Shown here piece by piece: positions 35,231-44,576 of a stretch of 64,000 nt of DNA. Origin of the DNA: Anaeromyxobacter soli. Lineage in GTDB: Bacteria; Myxococcota; Myxococcia; Myxococcales; Anaeromyxobacteraceae. The DNA is taken from NCBI RefSeq assembly GCF_022808855.1, contig NZ_JAKZLF010000029.1, positions 1 through 64,000 of the forward strand. The letters run 5' to 3'. Position 1 is the first letter of the stretch. Every line of letters starts with the position of its first letter. Made by a program: the position numbers and the translations under genes. The notes beneath the pieces are model-generated. The model searched no databases. It was not told the origin of the DNA and saw nothing but the letters and a program-made list of their open reading frames with translations.

Positions 35231-35620
35231 ATGGCGCCCCGCTCGCAGCCGCCGCTCCGGATCCTCCTCGCCGAGGACGACGCGGCGCTCGCGAAGCTCT
35301 ACGGCTCCTACGCGAGCGACCGGGGGCACGCGGTCACGTTCGCGCGCGACGGGGTCGAGACCCTCGCCGCCGCGCTGGCGCAGCTCCCGGACGTGATCCT
35401 GCTCGACGTCGCCATGCCGGCGCTCGACGGCCGCGACGTCCTCCGCCAGCTCAAGACGGACCCCCGCACCGCGGCGATCCCCGTGCTCGTCGTCTCCGCC
35501 CTGGGGGGCGACCAGCACATGCGCGATCTGCTCGTGGAGCTCGGCGCCTCGGACGTGATGGAGAAGCCGGTCGATCTCCAGATCGCGTTCAACAAGGCCG
35601 AGCGGATGGTGCGCGGCTAG
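35231..35620 (+). CDS. stand-alone receiver-domain response regulator
   Basis: The 129-residue protein is a single CheY-like receiver: acidic pocket LAEDDAAL, phosphorylation site LLDVAMPALDG (Asp near 58), VLVVSALGG and the conserved Lys in DVMEKPVD. There is no output domain, so it must act through protein contacts. No kinase is adjacent; the orphan histidine kinase 6 kb upstream is one possible partner, without direct support. Confidence 0.93.
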   Translation: MAPRSQPPLRILLAEDDAALAKLYGSYASDRGHAVTFARDGVETLAAALAQLPDVILLDVAMPALDGRDVLRQLKTDPRTAAIPVLVVSALGGDQHMRDLLVELGASDVMEKPVDLQIAFNKAERMVRG

Positions 35621-35641
35621 CGCGGGAGCGCTCACGCCGCG

Positions 35642-35662
35642 GCCCGGTCCTGGGGACCGGGC
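35642..35662. terminator. bidirectional hairpin between convergent genes
   Basis: GCCCGGTCC and GGACCGGGC form a perfect 9-bp stem around TGG, between the convergent receiver and glgC genes. There is no T-tract on either side. Confidence 0.45.
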
Positions 35663-35671
35663 GGGCGCCGC

Positions 35672-36913
35672 TCACCGATCCGGCTCGATCCGCATCGCCT
35701 TCGGGATCACCACGATGCCGCTCTCGGTGACGTGGAAGCGCTTGCGATCCTGCTCGAGGTCGTAGCCGATGGTGGTGTTCGCCGGGATCTCCACGTGCTT
35801 GTCCACAATGGCGCGGCGGATCCGGCAGTGTCGGCCGATGTTCACGTTCTCGAAGAGGATCGAGTCCTCGACCAGGCTGTAGCTGTTGATGCGCACCTTG
35901 GGCGAGAGGACGCAGTGGTGGGCGTGGCCGCCGGAGATGATGCAGCCCTCCGACACGAGCGAGTCGGTGGCGTGGCCGACGCGCTGCTCCACCTCGTTGT
36001 TGAAGACGAACTTCACCGGCGGGAAGTTGTGCTGCGCCGTGAAGATGGGCCAGCGGTCGTTGTAGAGCGAGAACGACGGGTCGACGTCCACGAGGTCCAT
36101 GTTGGCCTGGTAGTAGGCGTCGAGGCTGCCGACGTCGCGCCAGTACCCCGCCTCCTTCTGGCCCTGACCGGGGACCACGTTCTTCGCGAAGTCGTAGACG
36201 TAGACGCGCTTGCTCCCGTACATCCCGGCCACGATCGACTTGCCGAAGTCGTGCGCGCTCTTGGTGTCGCCGGCGTCGCGGACGATCTCCTGCACGAGCG
36301 CGTCGGTCGTGAAGAGGTAGTTCCCCATCGAGGCGAGCGCGCGGGTGGGATCGCCGGGCATGGTCTTCACGTCGCTCTTCGGCTTCTCGACGAAGCCGAT
36401 CATCCGGCCGTCGGCGTCCACCTCGATGATCCCGAACTCGCCCGCCTCGTGGACCGGCACCGGGATGGCCGCGACGGTGAGGTCCGCGCGCTTCTCCTCG
36501 TGGAACTCCAGCATCTGCCGGACGTCCATGCGGTAGATGTTGTCGGCGCCGAAGATGAAGGTGTACTCGGGCTCCTCGTCGGTGATGATGTTGAGGTTCT
36601 GGTAGATCGCGTCGGCGGAGCCCTCGAACCACTTCGGGCCGACGCGCATCTGCGCGGGGACGATCTCCACGTACTGGTCGAGCAGCGCCGTGAGCCGCCA
36701 GCCGCGCTGGATGTGGGCGTTCAGGGACTCGGACTTGTACTGCACGAGCACCTTCATCTTGAGGACGCCCGAGTTCGCGAAGTTCGACAACACGAAGTCG
36801 ATGATCCGGTAGCGGCCGCCGAAGGGGACGGCGGGCTTGGCGCGCTCCCGCGTGAGCGGGTCGAGCCGGCGCCCCTCGCCGCCGGCGAGGATCATCGCGA
36901 GAAGCTTCGCCAT
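35672..36913 (-). CDS. glgC: glucose-1-phosphate adenylyltransferase
   Basis: GlgC makes ADP-glucose, the committed step of bacterial glycogen synthesis. The N-terminal nucleotidyltransferase domain shows [17 protein letters not shown] and [30 protein letters not shown], and the [15 protein letters not shown] sugar-phosphate site, follow. The C-terminal left-handed beta-helix begins near residue 300 ([20 protein letters not shown]). At 413 residues the length is normal. GGAG lies 9 bases before the ATG. No other glycogen gene is adjacent. Confidence 0.96.
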   Translation of the reverse strand: MAKLLAMILAGGEGRRLDPLTRERAKPAVPFGGRYRIIDFVLSNFANSGVLKMKVLVQYKSESLNAHIQRGWRLTALLDQYVEIVPAQMRVGPKWFEGSADAIYQNLNIITDEEPEYTFIFGADNIYRMDVRQMLEFHEEKRADLTVAAIPVPVHEAGEFGIIEVDADGRMIGFVEKPKSDVKTMPGDPTRALASMGNYLFTTDALVQEIVRDAGDTKSAHDFGKSIVAGMYGSKRVYVYDFAKNVVPGQGQKEAGYWRDVGSLDAYYQANMDLVDVDPSFSLYNDRWPIFTAQHNFPPVKFVFNNEVEQRVGHATDSLVSEGCIISGGHAHHCVLSPKVRINSYSLVEDSILFENVNIGRHCRIRRAIVDKHVEIPANTTIGYDLEQDRKRFHVTESGIVVIPKAMRIEPDR

Positions 36914-37143
36914 CGGGTCACTCCGCGTGAGGCTGGAACATCATCGAGGCTACGCACCCGCGCGAGGCGGGGCAAGGAAGCGGCCGCACCAGCGCGGCGT
37001 CGTCTCGCTCTACCGCGACGAAAGGCGCGCGAGCGAGAACGCGGACGCGGGTCGCCCCGTCAGGGCCGCGGATTCCATATTGGACCGCGCCGGGCGGTGT
37101 CGCGAGGACGTGGCGCGCTCCACGGCGGCGGCGGGGCCAGCGA

Positions 37144-37629
37144 TCAGGCGAGCCGCAGGAGCGGCGCGTGGGCGGCCTCGTGCGCGAGGAGCCAGCGCTT
37201 CACGTCGAGGCCGCCGGCGTAGCCCCCGAGCCGCCCGCCCGCCTGCACCACCCGGTGGCAGGGGACGAGCACGGCCACCGGGTTCTCGTGGTTCGCGCCG
37301 CCCACGGCGCGCGCGGCGCCGGGCCGGCCGAGGCGGGCGGCGAGCTCGCCGTAGCCTCGGGTCTCGCCCCAGGGGATCTCGACGAGCGCGGCCCACACGG
37401 CGCGCTGGAACGGCGTCCCGCGGAGATCGAGGGCGGGCAGCACGGGCGGCCGGCCGGCGAAGTACGCGTCGAGCGCGGCGCCGGCCGCGTCGAGGTGGGC
37501 GCGGGCCTGCGCCGAGGGCCCGGGGCGCGAGCCGCCGCGGTCGCCGAAGGTCACGCCCACCACCCCCGCGTCGGTCGCCTCGACGCCCAGGATGCCGATG
37601 GGGGAGCGGTACCGGAGGCGTGCGGTCAC
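37144..37629 (-). CDS. ogt: methylated-DNA-protein-cysteine methyltransferase
   Basis: It repairs O6-alkylguanine by irreversible transfer to its own Cys. The active-site motif PCHRVVQ is intact (about residues 119-125, VLVPCHRVVQAGG), and GTPFQRAVWAALVEIPWGETRGYGEL is the usual DNA-binding helix-turn-helix region. The product has 161 residues and lacks an Ada-type N-terminal domain, so it is the Ogt form. It starts at a GTG with TAGAGT ending 7 bases upstream. It follows the adenosine deaminase gene by 10 bases on the same strand. Confidence 0.94.
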   Translation of the reverse strand: MTARLRYRSPIGILGVEATDAGVVGVTFGDRGGSRPGPSAQARAHLDAAGAALDAYFAGRPPVLPALDLRGTPFQRAVWAALVEIPWGETRGYGELAARLGRPGAARAVGGANHENPVAVLVPCHRVVQAGGRLGGYAGGLDVKRWLLAHEAAHAPLLRLA

Positions 37630-37639
37630 GCCTCGAACT

Positions 37640-38779
37640 CTACCGCACCGCGGCCGCGGCGGTCACCGCCGCCCCCGCCTGCTCCGCCGCGCGGCCGCCC
37701 GCCGCCGGGGGAGCGAAGCGCGCCAGCACCGCCGCGATCTCGGCGTTCACGTCGCGGAGCAGCTCCGCCTTCTCCCGGAACGGCAGGAACGCGCTCTTGA
37801 ACCCCTGCACGAGGAGCGTGCAGAGGTCCTCCAGCGTGAAGCCCATCTTCTCGTGGGCGAGGCGCAGCTCCTTCGTGAGGCTCGTGTCCGTGATGAGCCG
37901 GTTGTCCGTGTTGAGGGTCACCCGCAGCCCGAAGTCGAAGTAGAACTTGAGCGGGTGGCTCGCGTAGTCGGCGACCGAGCGCGTCTGCACGTTCGAGGAC
38001 GGGCACATCTCGAGCGGGATGCGGTGGTCGTTCAGGTAGTTGAGCAGGTCGCCGTTCTCGCGCAGCCGCACGCCGTGGCCGATGCGATGGGCGCCGCAGG
38101 TGTGGACCGCCTGGGCGATCGACTCGGGGCCGAACGCCTCGCCGGCGTGGATCGTCACGTTCACGTTGTTGTCGAGGATGAGCTGCACCGCCTCGCGGTG
38201 GCGGCGGGCGGGGTGCCCCTCCTCCGCGCCGGCGAGGTCGAACCCGACCACGCCCTTGCCCTTGTAGGCCACGGCGAGCTCGGCGAGCCGCACCGAGGTC
38301 TGCGGGTCGATGTGGCGGATCCCGCAGATGATCACGTTCGAGCGGATGCCGGTCGCCCGGTTCGCCGCGCGCAGGCCGTCGAGCACGGCGTCCACGATCG
38401 CGGTGGGCTTGAGCCCCTGCCGCGTGTGGAGGACCGGCGAGTAGCGCACCTCGAGGTAGCGCACGTTCTCGGCCGCGCAGTCGAGCGCGAGCTCGTGGGC
38501 CACCCGCCGCAGCGCGTCCTCGGTCTGGAGCACCGAGAGCGTCACGTCGAAGGCGGTCAGGTAGTCCTCGAGCGACTCGCACTGCTCGCCCATCCGCACC
38601 GCGCGGGCGAGCCCCTCGGGCGTGTCCGCCGGGAGGTGCACGCCCTGCGCCTCCCCGAGCTCGAGCAGGGTGCCGAGGCGCATCGAGCCGTCGAGGTGGC
38701 AGTGCAGGTCGGTCTTCGGCAGCGCCCGGAGCAGCTCGTCGGTCACGGGAATCGGCGCGGCGCCAGTCTTCGCGGTCAT
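37640..38779 (-). CDS. add: adenosine deaminase
   Basis: It hydrolyses adenosine or deoxyadenosine to the inosine form in purine salvage. The zinc ligands are in KTDLHCHLDGS (HXH), IHAGEAFGP, and LNTDNRL; HRIGHGVRL carries the catalytic His. The second residue after the metal Asp is Asn (TDN), as in a known bacterial subgroup. The 379 residues end in an Ala-rich tail. Inosine feeds the hypoxanthine pool used by Hpt at 1853. TAAGCT ends 6 bases before the ATG. Confidence 0.94.
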   Translation of the reverse strand: MTAKTGAAPIPVTDELLRALPKTDLHCHLDGSMRLGTLLELGEAQGVHLPADTPEGLARAVRMGEQCESLEDYLTAFDVTLSVLQTEDALRRVAHELALDCAAENVRYLEVRYSPVLHTRQGLKPTAIVDAVLDGLRAANRATGIRSNVIICGIRHIDPQTSVRLAELAVAYKGKGVVGFDLAGAEEGHPARRHREAVQLILDNNVNVTIHAGEAFGPESIAQAVHTCGAHRIGHGVRLRENGDLLNYLNDHRIPLEMCPSSNVQTRSVADYASHPLKFYFDFGLRVTLNTDNRLITDTSLTKELRLAHEKMGFTLEDLCTLLVQGFKSAFLPFREKAELLRDVNAEIAAVLARFAPPAAGGRAAEQAGAAVTAAAAVR

Positions 38780-38903
38780 GCCCGAAGCTTAAGCCCGGCG
38801 GGGGCTCGACGGCGATGACCTGCCCGGTCGCCTGCTCCCCGAGGTGCGGCGCTCCCCGCCCGGCGTCTGGTGGATCCGCGCACCTGGATCGCACCTTCCA
38901 CGG

Positions 38904-40682
38904 GTGAACAGGCGAGCCCCGCTGCCCATGGCGTTCCTCCTCGCGCTCGCCTGCACCGGCGCAGGCGAGCCGCCCGCCACCACGCCGCCCCAGGTCGAGC
39001 CGCCTCCCTACCAGCAGCTCCCCCCGCCCGGTCCGTCCTGGCCCGCGGCCGCGCCGGGCGAGCTCCCCTCCCCCGAGGTCCGCCTCCGCCGCCTCGACGT
39101 CACGCTCGCGGCGAGCGACCTCGCCGCGCTCGACGCGAACCCGTACTGGGACGTCATGTATCCGGCGACGGTGAAGCTCGACGGCCGGGAGGCGAAGGGG
39201 CTCGTGCGCTACCGCGGCGCCTCCTCGCGCACGCGGCCGCAGAAGAGCTGGCGCATCGACCTCGACCCCGGCTACGCGCTCGAGGGGCGGGACCGGTTCG
39301 CGCTGCTCGCGGAGTACGACGACGCGGCGAAGCTCGTCGAGCGGTTCGCGGTGGATCTCTACCGGGTCCTCGGCCTCCCCGTCCCGTACGCGCGCTTCGT
39401 GAAGCTCACCGTGAACGGCGAGTACCGCGGGGTGTTCCTCGACATGGAGCGCGTGGGAGGCGAGTACCTCGTCCACCACGGCCAGGAGCCGGACGCCTCC
39501 ATCTACCGCTGCGGGGGGCGCAACTGCGAGCTGAAGCAGCAGCCGCGCTTCGAGGCCTCCTACCAGCAGGACTTCACGAAGACCCGCAACGAGGCGCTCC
39601 CGTGGGACGACCTGGATCGCTTCCTCGAGGTGGTCAGCCGGACCGACGACGCGGACCTCGAGCGGCGGCTCGGCGAGGTCATGGACCTCGACGCCTACCT
39701 CGGGAACCTCGCCGCGGACGAGCTCATCGCGAACACCGTCCTCGAGGACGCCCGCGCGTACTGGGTGCACGAGCTGCACCGCGACGTCTGGACCTACGTG
39801 CCGTGGGACCTCAACAACGCGCAGCCCTACTGGTCGCGCGACCTCTCCGCCGGCGCGCCGCTCGGCGGCGTCTGGCGCGAGGCGCAGATCTTCTCGATCT
39901 ACGACGACGCCGTGAAGCGGATCTACGACGTGCGCGTGAACGAGCGCGCGGGCCAGAAGCCGACCTGGAGCGTGCTCGCGACGCGCGTCTGGGATCACCC
40001 CGCCCTGCGCGCGCGCCTGCTCGCGAGGCTCGAGTCCGCCCTCCAGGGCGTCTTCACGCCGGAGCGGGTCGGCCCCTACCTCGACGCGCTCTGGGCGGCG
40101 GTCGGCCCCGAGATCCTGGGCGATCCGTTCGTGGACGCGGCGCGCGCCGCGACGGAGCCGGCCCGCCTCCTGGCGTTCGTCCGCGACCGCCGCAGCGTGC
40201 TCCTCTCCCGCCTGCCCGCGCTCCGCGCGCACGGCTCGGGGCCGCTCGTCGTGAACGAGCTCGGGCTCCCGGGTGCCACCGGGCCGGGCTACGTCGAGCT
40301 CTACAACCGCGGCGACGCAGACCTCGACCTCTCGGGCGCGCAGGTGACGGACGACCTGCGCGTCCCCGCCAAGTACGCGCTGCCCGCGGGCACGGTCCTG
40401 CCCGGCCACGGCCACCTCGTGCTCGTCGCGGACGGGACGCCCTGGCCCCCGCCGCCTCCCGATCCGGCGCTGCCGCCGGATCCCACCGCGGGGCCTCCGC
40501 ACCTGCCGTTCGTCCTCTCCACCTCGGGCGGCGAGCTCGGCGTGTTCCCGGCGGGCACCATCCACGCTCCGTACGACCTCGTCTACTTCGGCCCGCGCGC
40601 GAGCGGCAGCGCCTACGGCCGGACGAGCGACGGCGCCGAGACGTTCGCGAACGTCGCGCGCACTCCGGGGGCCGCGAACTAA
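38904..40682 (+). CDS. CotH-like kinase domain lipoprotein with lamin-tail domain
   Basis: The 592-residue protein starts at the GTG at 38904 (VNRRAPLPMAFLLALACTG), a lipoprotein signal with lipobox LALAC. ATG 38928 is an alternative. After a Pro-rich linker, the CotH domain (about 60-410) has VRYRGASSRTRPQKSWRIDL, a YRGVFLDMERVGG loop and VPWDLNNAQPYW. The C-terminal region (about 450-590), with PLVVNELGLPG and YVELYNRGDADLDLSG, looks like a lamin-tail domain. CotH proteins in Bacillus phosphorylate spore-coat proteins, so this may modify surface proteins. It stands alone. Confidence 0.85.
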   Translation: MNRRAPLPMAFLLALACTGAGEPPATTPPQVEPPPYQQLPPPGPSWPAAAPGELPSPEVRLRRLDVTLAASDLAALDANPYWDVMYPATVKLDGREAKGLVRYRGASSRTRPQKSWRIDLDPGYALEGRDRFALLAEYDDAAKLVERFAVDLYRVLGLPVPYARFVKLTVNGEYRGVFLDMERVGGEYLVHHGQEPDASIYRCGGRNCELKQQPRFEASYQQDFTKTRNEALPWDDLDRFLEVVSRTDDADLERRLGEVMDLDAYLGNLAADELIANTVLEDARAYWVHELHRDVWTYVPWDLNNAQPYWSRDLSAGAPLGGVWREAQIFSIYDDAVKRIYDVRVNERAGQKPTWSVLATRVWDHPALRARLLARLESALQGVFTPERVGPYLDALWAAVGPEILGDPFVDAARAATEPARLLAFVRDRRSVLLSRLPALRAHGSGPLVVNELGLPGATGPGYVELYNRGDADLDLSGAQVTDDLRVPAKYALPAGTVLPGHGHLVLVADGTPWPPPPPDPALPPDPTAGPPHLPFVLSTSGGELGVFPAGTIHAPYDLVYFGPRASGSAYGRTSDGAETFANVARTPGAAN

Positions 40683-40844
40683 ACGGCGCCGATCATGATT
40701 CACGAACAGGCGAGCGAAGCGAGCCCGCCGGGGCGCTGCCGCGGAAGCGGCGAAGCCGCTCGCGGCGGCGCGCGGGACCCGGCTGTCGGGGTGGGGCATC
40801 GATCGGTACGCGCGCACGAGCGCGCGGAGCTTCGCTCGGCGGGG

Positions 40845-40862
40845 CGGGGGCGGCAGCCCCCG
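40845..40862 (-). repeat. palindrome CGGGGGC-TGCC-GCCCCCG abutting the helicase stop
   Basis: On the minus strand this 7-bp perfect hairpin starts on the base after the helicase stop codon. It is nearly the same as the element behind prs at 7159-7177. The rest of 40683-40844 shows no gene. Confidence 0.6.
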
Positions 40863-43208
40863 TTAGACGGCCGACAGGAAGCGGGCGAGGACGCGCTTCT
40901 CGCCGACCTCGTCGAAGACGACGGTCACCTTCGCGCCGGCGCCCGCGCCCTCGCAGGCGAGCACGGTCCCCTCGCCGAGCGAGGCGTGGAGGACGCGCGT
41001 GCCGCGCGGGAGCGTGCCGCTCGTCTCCGCCCGCTGGTCGAAGGAGTAGTCCACCACCGGCCCCTGGCGCTGGGGCGCCGTCCGGCGCGGCGGCGGGGTC
41101 TCGCGCGGGCCGTCGTCCTCGAGCTCGATGTGCGGCTCGCCCGGGAGCGAGCCCGGCGGGCGGCGGATGACGGGGCCGCGCGCGGCGGGCGCGGCGGACG
41201 GCGCGATCCGGTGGGCGAGCCCGAACAGCTCCGGCGGCAGGTCCGCGAGGAAGCGCGAGGGCTCCATCGAGCGGTACGAGGGGCCGCCCTCGCCGTAGCC
41301 GATGCGGCGGCGCGCGAGCGAGAGGGTGAGCCGCTTCTTCGCCCGCGTCATGCCCACGTAGCAGAGCCGCCGCTCCTCGTCCTCGGCGGCCTCGCGCTCG
41401 GCGGGGCCCGCGTCGGACCAGGGCCGCTCGTAGGGCAAGGTCCCGTCCTCGAGGCCGGCGAGGAACACGGCCTCGAACTCGAGGCCCTTCGCGGCGTGCA
41501 GCGTCATGAGCGAGACGCGCCCCTCCGGCGTCTCGGCGTCGGCCTCGCCGAGGAGCGCGATCTGCTCGAGGAAGCGCGCGAGCGGCGGCGGCCGGACGTC
41601 GTCCGGATCGCGCGGCGGCGGCTCGCCGAGGAGCGACTCGTCGAACTCGCGCGCCGCGGCGACGAGCTCGACGAGGTTCTCCGCGCGCTCGACCGCCTCG
41701 TCGGTGTGCTCCTCCTCGAGCCGCGCGAGGAGCCCCGAGCGCTTCAGCGCCTCCTGCACGGCGATCCCCGCGTCGAGGGCGGGGACGTCGGCGGCGAGGC
41801 CCGCCACGAGCGCGTGGAACTCGGCGAGGGCGCGCCGCGCGGCGGGCTTCAGGTCCTCGACCGCGTCGCGGTCGGCGATGGCGTCGAAGAGCGAGATCCC
41901 CCGCGCCTGGGCGTGCGCGCGGAGCCGCTCGACGGTCTTCTCGCCGATGCCGCGCGGCGGCCGGTTCACCACCCGCTCGAGGTCGAGGTCGCTCCGGGGC
42001 GAGAGGGAGAGGCGCAGGTAGGCGGCCGCGTCGCGCACCTCGGCCCGCTCGTAGAAGCTCGTGCCGCGGACGATCACGTACGGCACGCGCGCCGCGCGCA
42101 GCGCCGCCTCGAGCGGCCGCGACTGCGCGTTCGTGCGGTAGAGCACGGCGATCTCGTCGCCGGCGGTGCCGCGCGCGCGCTCCGTCTGCACCGCGCGCGC
42201 GATGCGCTCCGCCTCGTCGTGCTCGTCCAGGCCGACGACGAGGGCGAGCGGCTCGCCCGCGCCGCTCTCGGTCCAGAGCCGCTTCTCGCGCCGGCGCCGC
42301 GCCTTCGAGATGACGGCGTGCGCCGCGTCGAGGACCGTGCGCGTGGAGCGGTAGTTCTGCTCGAGCTTCACGACGCGGGCGCCGGGGAAGCCCTGGTCGA
42401 ACTCGAGGATGTTCGTCACGTCGGCGCCGCGCCAGCGGTAGATGGCCTGGTCGTCGTCCCCCACCACGCAGACGTTCCGCTTCTCGTTCGTGAGGAGCTT
42501 GAGGAGCCGGTACTGCGCGGCGTTCGTGTCCTGGAACTCGTCCACGAGCAGGTGGCGGAAGCGGCCCGACCAGGTGCGGCGCACGGCCGGGTCCTCCTCG
42601 AGGAGCCGCACCGGGCGCAGCAGGAGGTCGCCGAAGTCCACCGCGCCGGCGCGCGCGAGGGCGGCCTCGAAGCGGCCGTAGACCTCCCGCGCGAGCTGCC
42701 CCTCCACGTCGTACTCGCCGATGACGGCCTCGTCCGGGCGCAGCGCCGCGTTCTTCCAGCGGTCGATGCGCGAGAGCGCCTGCCGCGCGGTGAGCGGCTC
42801 GCCGTCCTCGACGCGCAGCTCCTGGAAGATGCGCTTCACGAGCCGGATCTGGTCGTCGTCGTCGTAGATGGCGAAGGAGGGCGGCAGGCCGGCGCGCGCC
42901 GCCTCGCGCCGGAGGAAGCGTGCCCCGAAGGCGTGGAACGTCTGCACCCAGAGCTCGTTCGCCTGGACGCCGAGCAGCCGCTCGAGCCGCTCTCGCATCT
43001 CGCCCGCCGCCTTGTTCGTGAAGGTCATGGCGAGGATGTGCCAGGGCATCACCCGCTCGTCGCGCACGAGCCGGGCGATGCGGTGGACGATGACGCGCGT
43101 CTTGCCGCTGCCGGCGCCGGCGAGGACGAGGAGCGGGCCCTCGCCGTGGAGCACGGCCTCGCGCTGGGCGTCGTTCAGGCCCTCGAGGAGCGGGTCGGAC
43201 GTCGACAT
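40863..43208 (-). CDS. pcrA: PcrA/UvrD family ATP-dependent DNA helicase
   Basis: This superfamily 1 3'-5' helicase acts in excision repair and replication-fork maintenance. I start it at the ATG at 43208 (MSTSDPLLEGLNDAQREAV), giving 781 residues. The motifs run in order: LAGAGSGKTRVI (I), AMTFTNKAAGEM (Ia), LLVDEFQDTN (II), VVGDDDQAIYRWRGAD (III), LEQNYRST (IV), VSLMTLHAAKGLEF (V) and YVGMTRAKKRL (VI). The C-terminus ends in the Tudor-like beta domain of PcrA (RVLHASLGEGTVLACEG). TATCCT (43224-43219) ends 10 bases before the ATG. Confidence 0.95.
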   Translation of the reverse strand: MSTSDPLLEGLNDAQREAVLHGEGPLLVLAGAGSGKTRVIVHRIARLVRDERVMPWHILAMTFTNKAAGEMRERLERLLGVQANELWVQTFHAFGARFLRREAARAGLPPSFAIYDDDDQIRLVKRIFQELRVEDGEPLTARQALSRIDRWKNAALRPDEAVIGEYDVEGQLAREVYGRFEAALARAGAVDFGDLLLRPVRLLEEDPAVRRTWSGRFRHLLVDEFQDTNAAQYRLLKLLTNEKRNVCVVGDDDQAIYRWRGADVTNILEFDQGFPGARVVKLEQNYRSTRTVLDAAHAVISKARRRREKRLWTESGAGEPLALVVGLDEHDEAERIARAVQTERARGTAGDEIAVLYRTNAQSRPLEAALRAARVPYVIVRGTSFYERAEVRDAAAYLRLSLSPRSDLDLERVVNRPPRGIGEKTVERLRAHAQARGISLFDAIADRDAVEDLKPAARRALAEFHALVAGLAADVPALDAGIAVQEALKRSGLLARLEEEHTDEAVERAENLVELVAAAREFDESLLGEPPPRDPDDVRPPPLARFLEQIALLGEADAETPEGRVSLMTLHAAKGLEFEAVFLAGLEDGTLPYERPWSDAGPAEREAAEDEERRLCYVGMTRAKKRLTLSLARRRIGYGEGGPSYRSMEPSRFLADLPPELFGLAHRIAPSAAPAARGPVIRRPPGSLPGEPHIELEDDGPRETPPPRRTAPQRQGPVVDYSFDQRAETSGTLPRGTRVLHASLGEGTVLACEGAGAGAKVTVVFDEVGEKRVLARFLSAV

Positions 43209-43272
43209 GGGGTCGGGAAGGATAATCGAAGCGGGCCCGGGCCGCGCGGGGCGAGGGCCCCGAGGCGAGAGC

Positions 43273-44361
43273 TCAGCCCCGGGCGGCGGTGCGCTTCGCC
43301 TTGCGGACGGGCTTCTTCCGCGCGGGCGCGCCGTACTGGTAGTCGGTCTCGCTCCGCTCCACCTGCTCGAGCACCCGCGGCTCCCCGTCGCCCTCCGCGA
43401 CCGTCGCCCGCACCGAGCGCGTCCACACGAAGCGGTGGGGGAGCAGCGTCGCCGGCTCGGTGACGAGCACGAGCTCGTTCTCCACGACGAGCTCGCGGAG
43501 CGCGTCCTCGGGGAGCCTCGCCTCCGGCCCGGCCAGCTTCGCGACCACCGCCCGCGCGAGGCCCGGGAGCGCGGCCGGATCCGGCGCCGCGCGCAGCGTG
43601 ATCTCGACACAGCGCTCCTCGTGATCGCGCGCGGAGCACGGCACCCTGCGTCGCACGGAGAACTCCTGCTCGAAGTCCGTCCTCGTGCCGAGGAGCGGCA
43701 CCTCCGCCTCGGTCCTCATGCCGTAGCGCTCGCCGAGCTCGAGGTCCGCGCCGATCCAGAACCCGACCGCGAGGTTCCACATCTCGCGCGCCTGCGCCTG
43801 CGTGGCCGCCTCCGCGAAGGCGAGCGCGCGCTCCCGCTGATCGTCGGGGACCGAGCCCTCGAGCATGCGCGCCATCCCGGGCCGCAGCGCCTCCACGCCC
43901 TCCAGGGCGACGAACTCGCCCTCCGGCGACACCACCTGCACCACGGACTCCGCCGCCCGCAGGATCCCGTCCACCGCCGCCGGCGGACCCGGGTACGGGG
44001 CGTCGCCCTCCCACGAGGTGCCTCGGGTGGAGATGCGGAGCGCGCCGCCGGCGTGATCGAGCCGCTGGGTGAAGCGCGTGGTCGTCGTGCTCGGCGGCAG
44101 GCCGGAGCGGTGCCGCGTCCTCCGCTGCGTCGCCTGCACCTCGGCCGCGGCCGGCCAGGCGAAGCGCAGGCGGACCACGTCGGAGTCGCTCGCCCCGGGA
44201 GCGGGCGCAGGCTCGGGCGCGGACTGCCCGCTCGCCCGGGGAGCCTCGCGCGCGGGGGCCCCCGTCTTGCGGGGCGCGGGCCGGTCCTTCGCACGCGCCG
44301 CACCGGGGGTGAGAGCGAGGGAGAACACGAGCACGGCGGCCGCGCGGGCGAGGCTTCGCAT
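43273..44361 (-). CDS. exported protein of unknown function
   Basis: The 362-residue protein has a signal peptide (MRSLARAAAVLVFSLALTPGAARA), a Pro/Ala-rich linker to about residue 58, and a soluble domain with alternating beta segments (VVRLRFAWPAAAEV, RFTQRLDHAGGALRIST, VVQVVSPEGEFVALEG). Two cysteines (VPCSAR and ERCVEI) may form a disulfide. The tail is basic (KKPVRKAKRTAARG). I do not recognise the family. It lies 64 bases upstream of the helicase gene on the same strand. Confidence 0.65.
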   Translation of the reverse strand: MRSLARAAAVLVFSLALTPGAARAKDRPAPRKTGAPAREAPRASGQSAPEPAPAPGASDSDVVRLRFAWPAAAEVQATQRRTRHRSGLPPSTTTTRFTQRLDHAGGALRISTRGTSWEGDAPYPGPPAAVDGILRAAESVVQVVSPEGEFVALEGVEALRPGMARMLEGSVPDDQRERALAFAEAATQAQAREMWNLAVGFWIGADLELGERYGMRTEAEVPLLGTRTDFEQEFSVRRRVPCSARDHEERCVEITLRAAPDPAALPGLARAVVAKLAGPEARLPEDALRELVVENELVLVTEPATLLPHRFVWTRSVRATVAEGDGEPRVLEQVERSETDYQYGAPARKKPVRKAKRTAARG

Positions 44362-44576
44362 GGGCGGCCGAGGCTACCACGGGGCCGTCGCGTCACGATC
44401 CGCGGGCTCGCGGTCTCTCACCCCCGGGGAGCGCGCCGCGGACAGGTCCGCAGCCGGTCGGCGGCCTCGCGCTTCCCGCCCGGCGCCGAACGCGCCGGGC
44501 GGAGCGGGTGGGGAGCCCGGAGCCAGGGAGCCGGGTTCCCGCCCCTCCACCCCGGCGCGAGGAGTAGATTCCCCGC

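Noticed and set aside
36914-37143. Gap between glgC and ogt as a possible RNA gene
   Set aside because: No tRNA, riboswitch or strong promoter-terminator pair could be seen.
37640-38779. TDN instead of TDD in the adenosine deaminase metal-site motif
   Set aside because: This substitution is familiar from a bacterial adenosine deaminase subgroup, so it is not a sign of inactivation.
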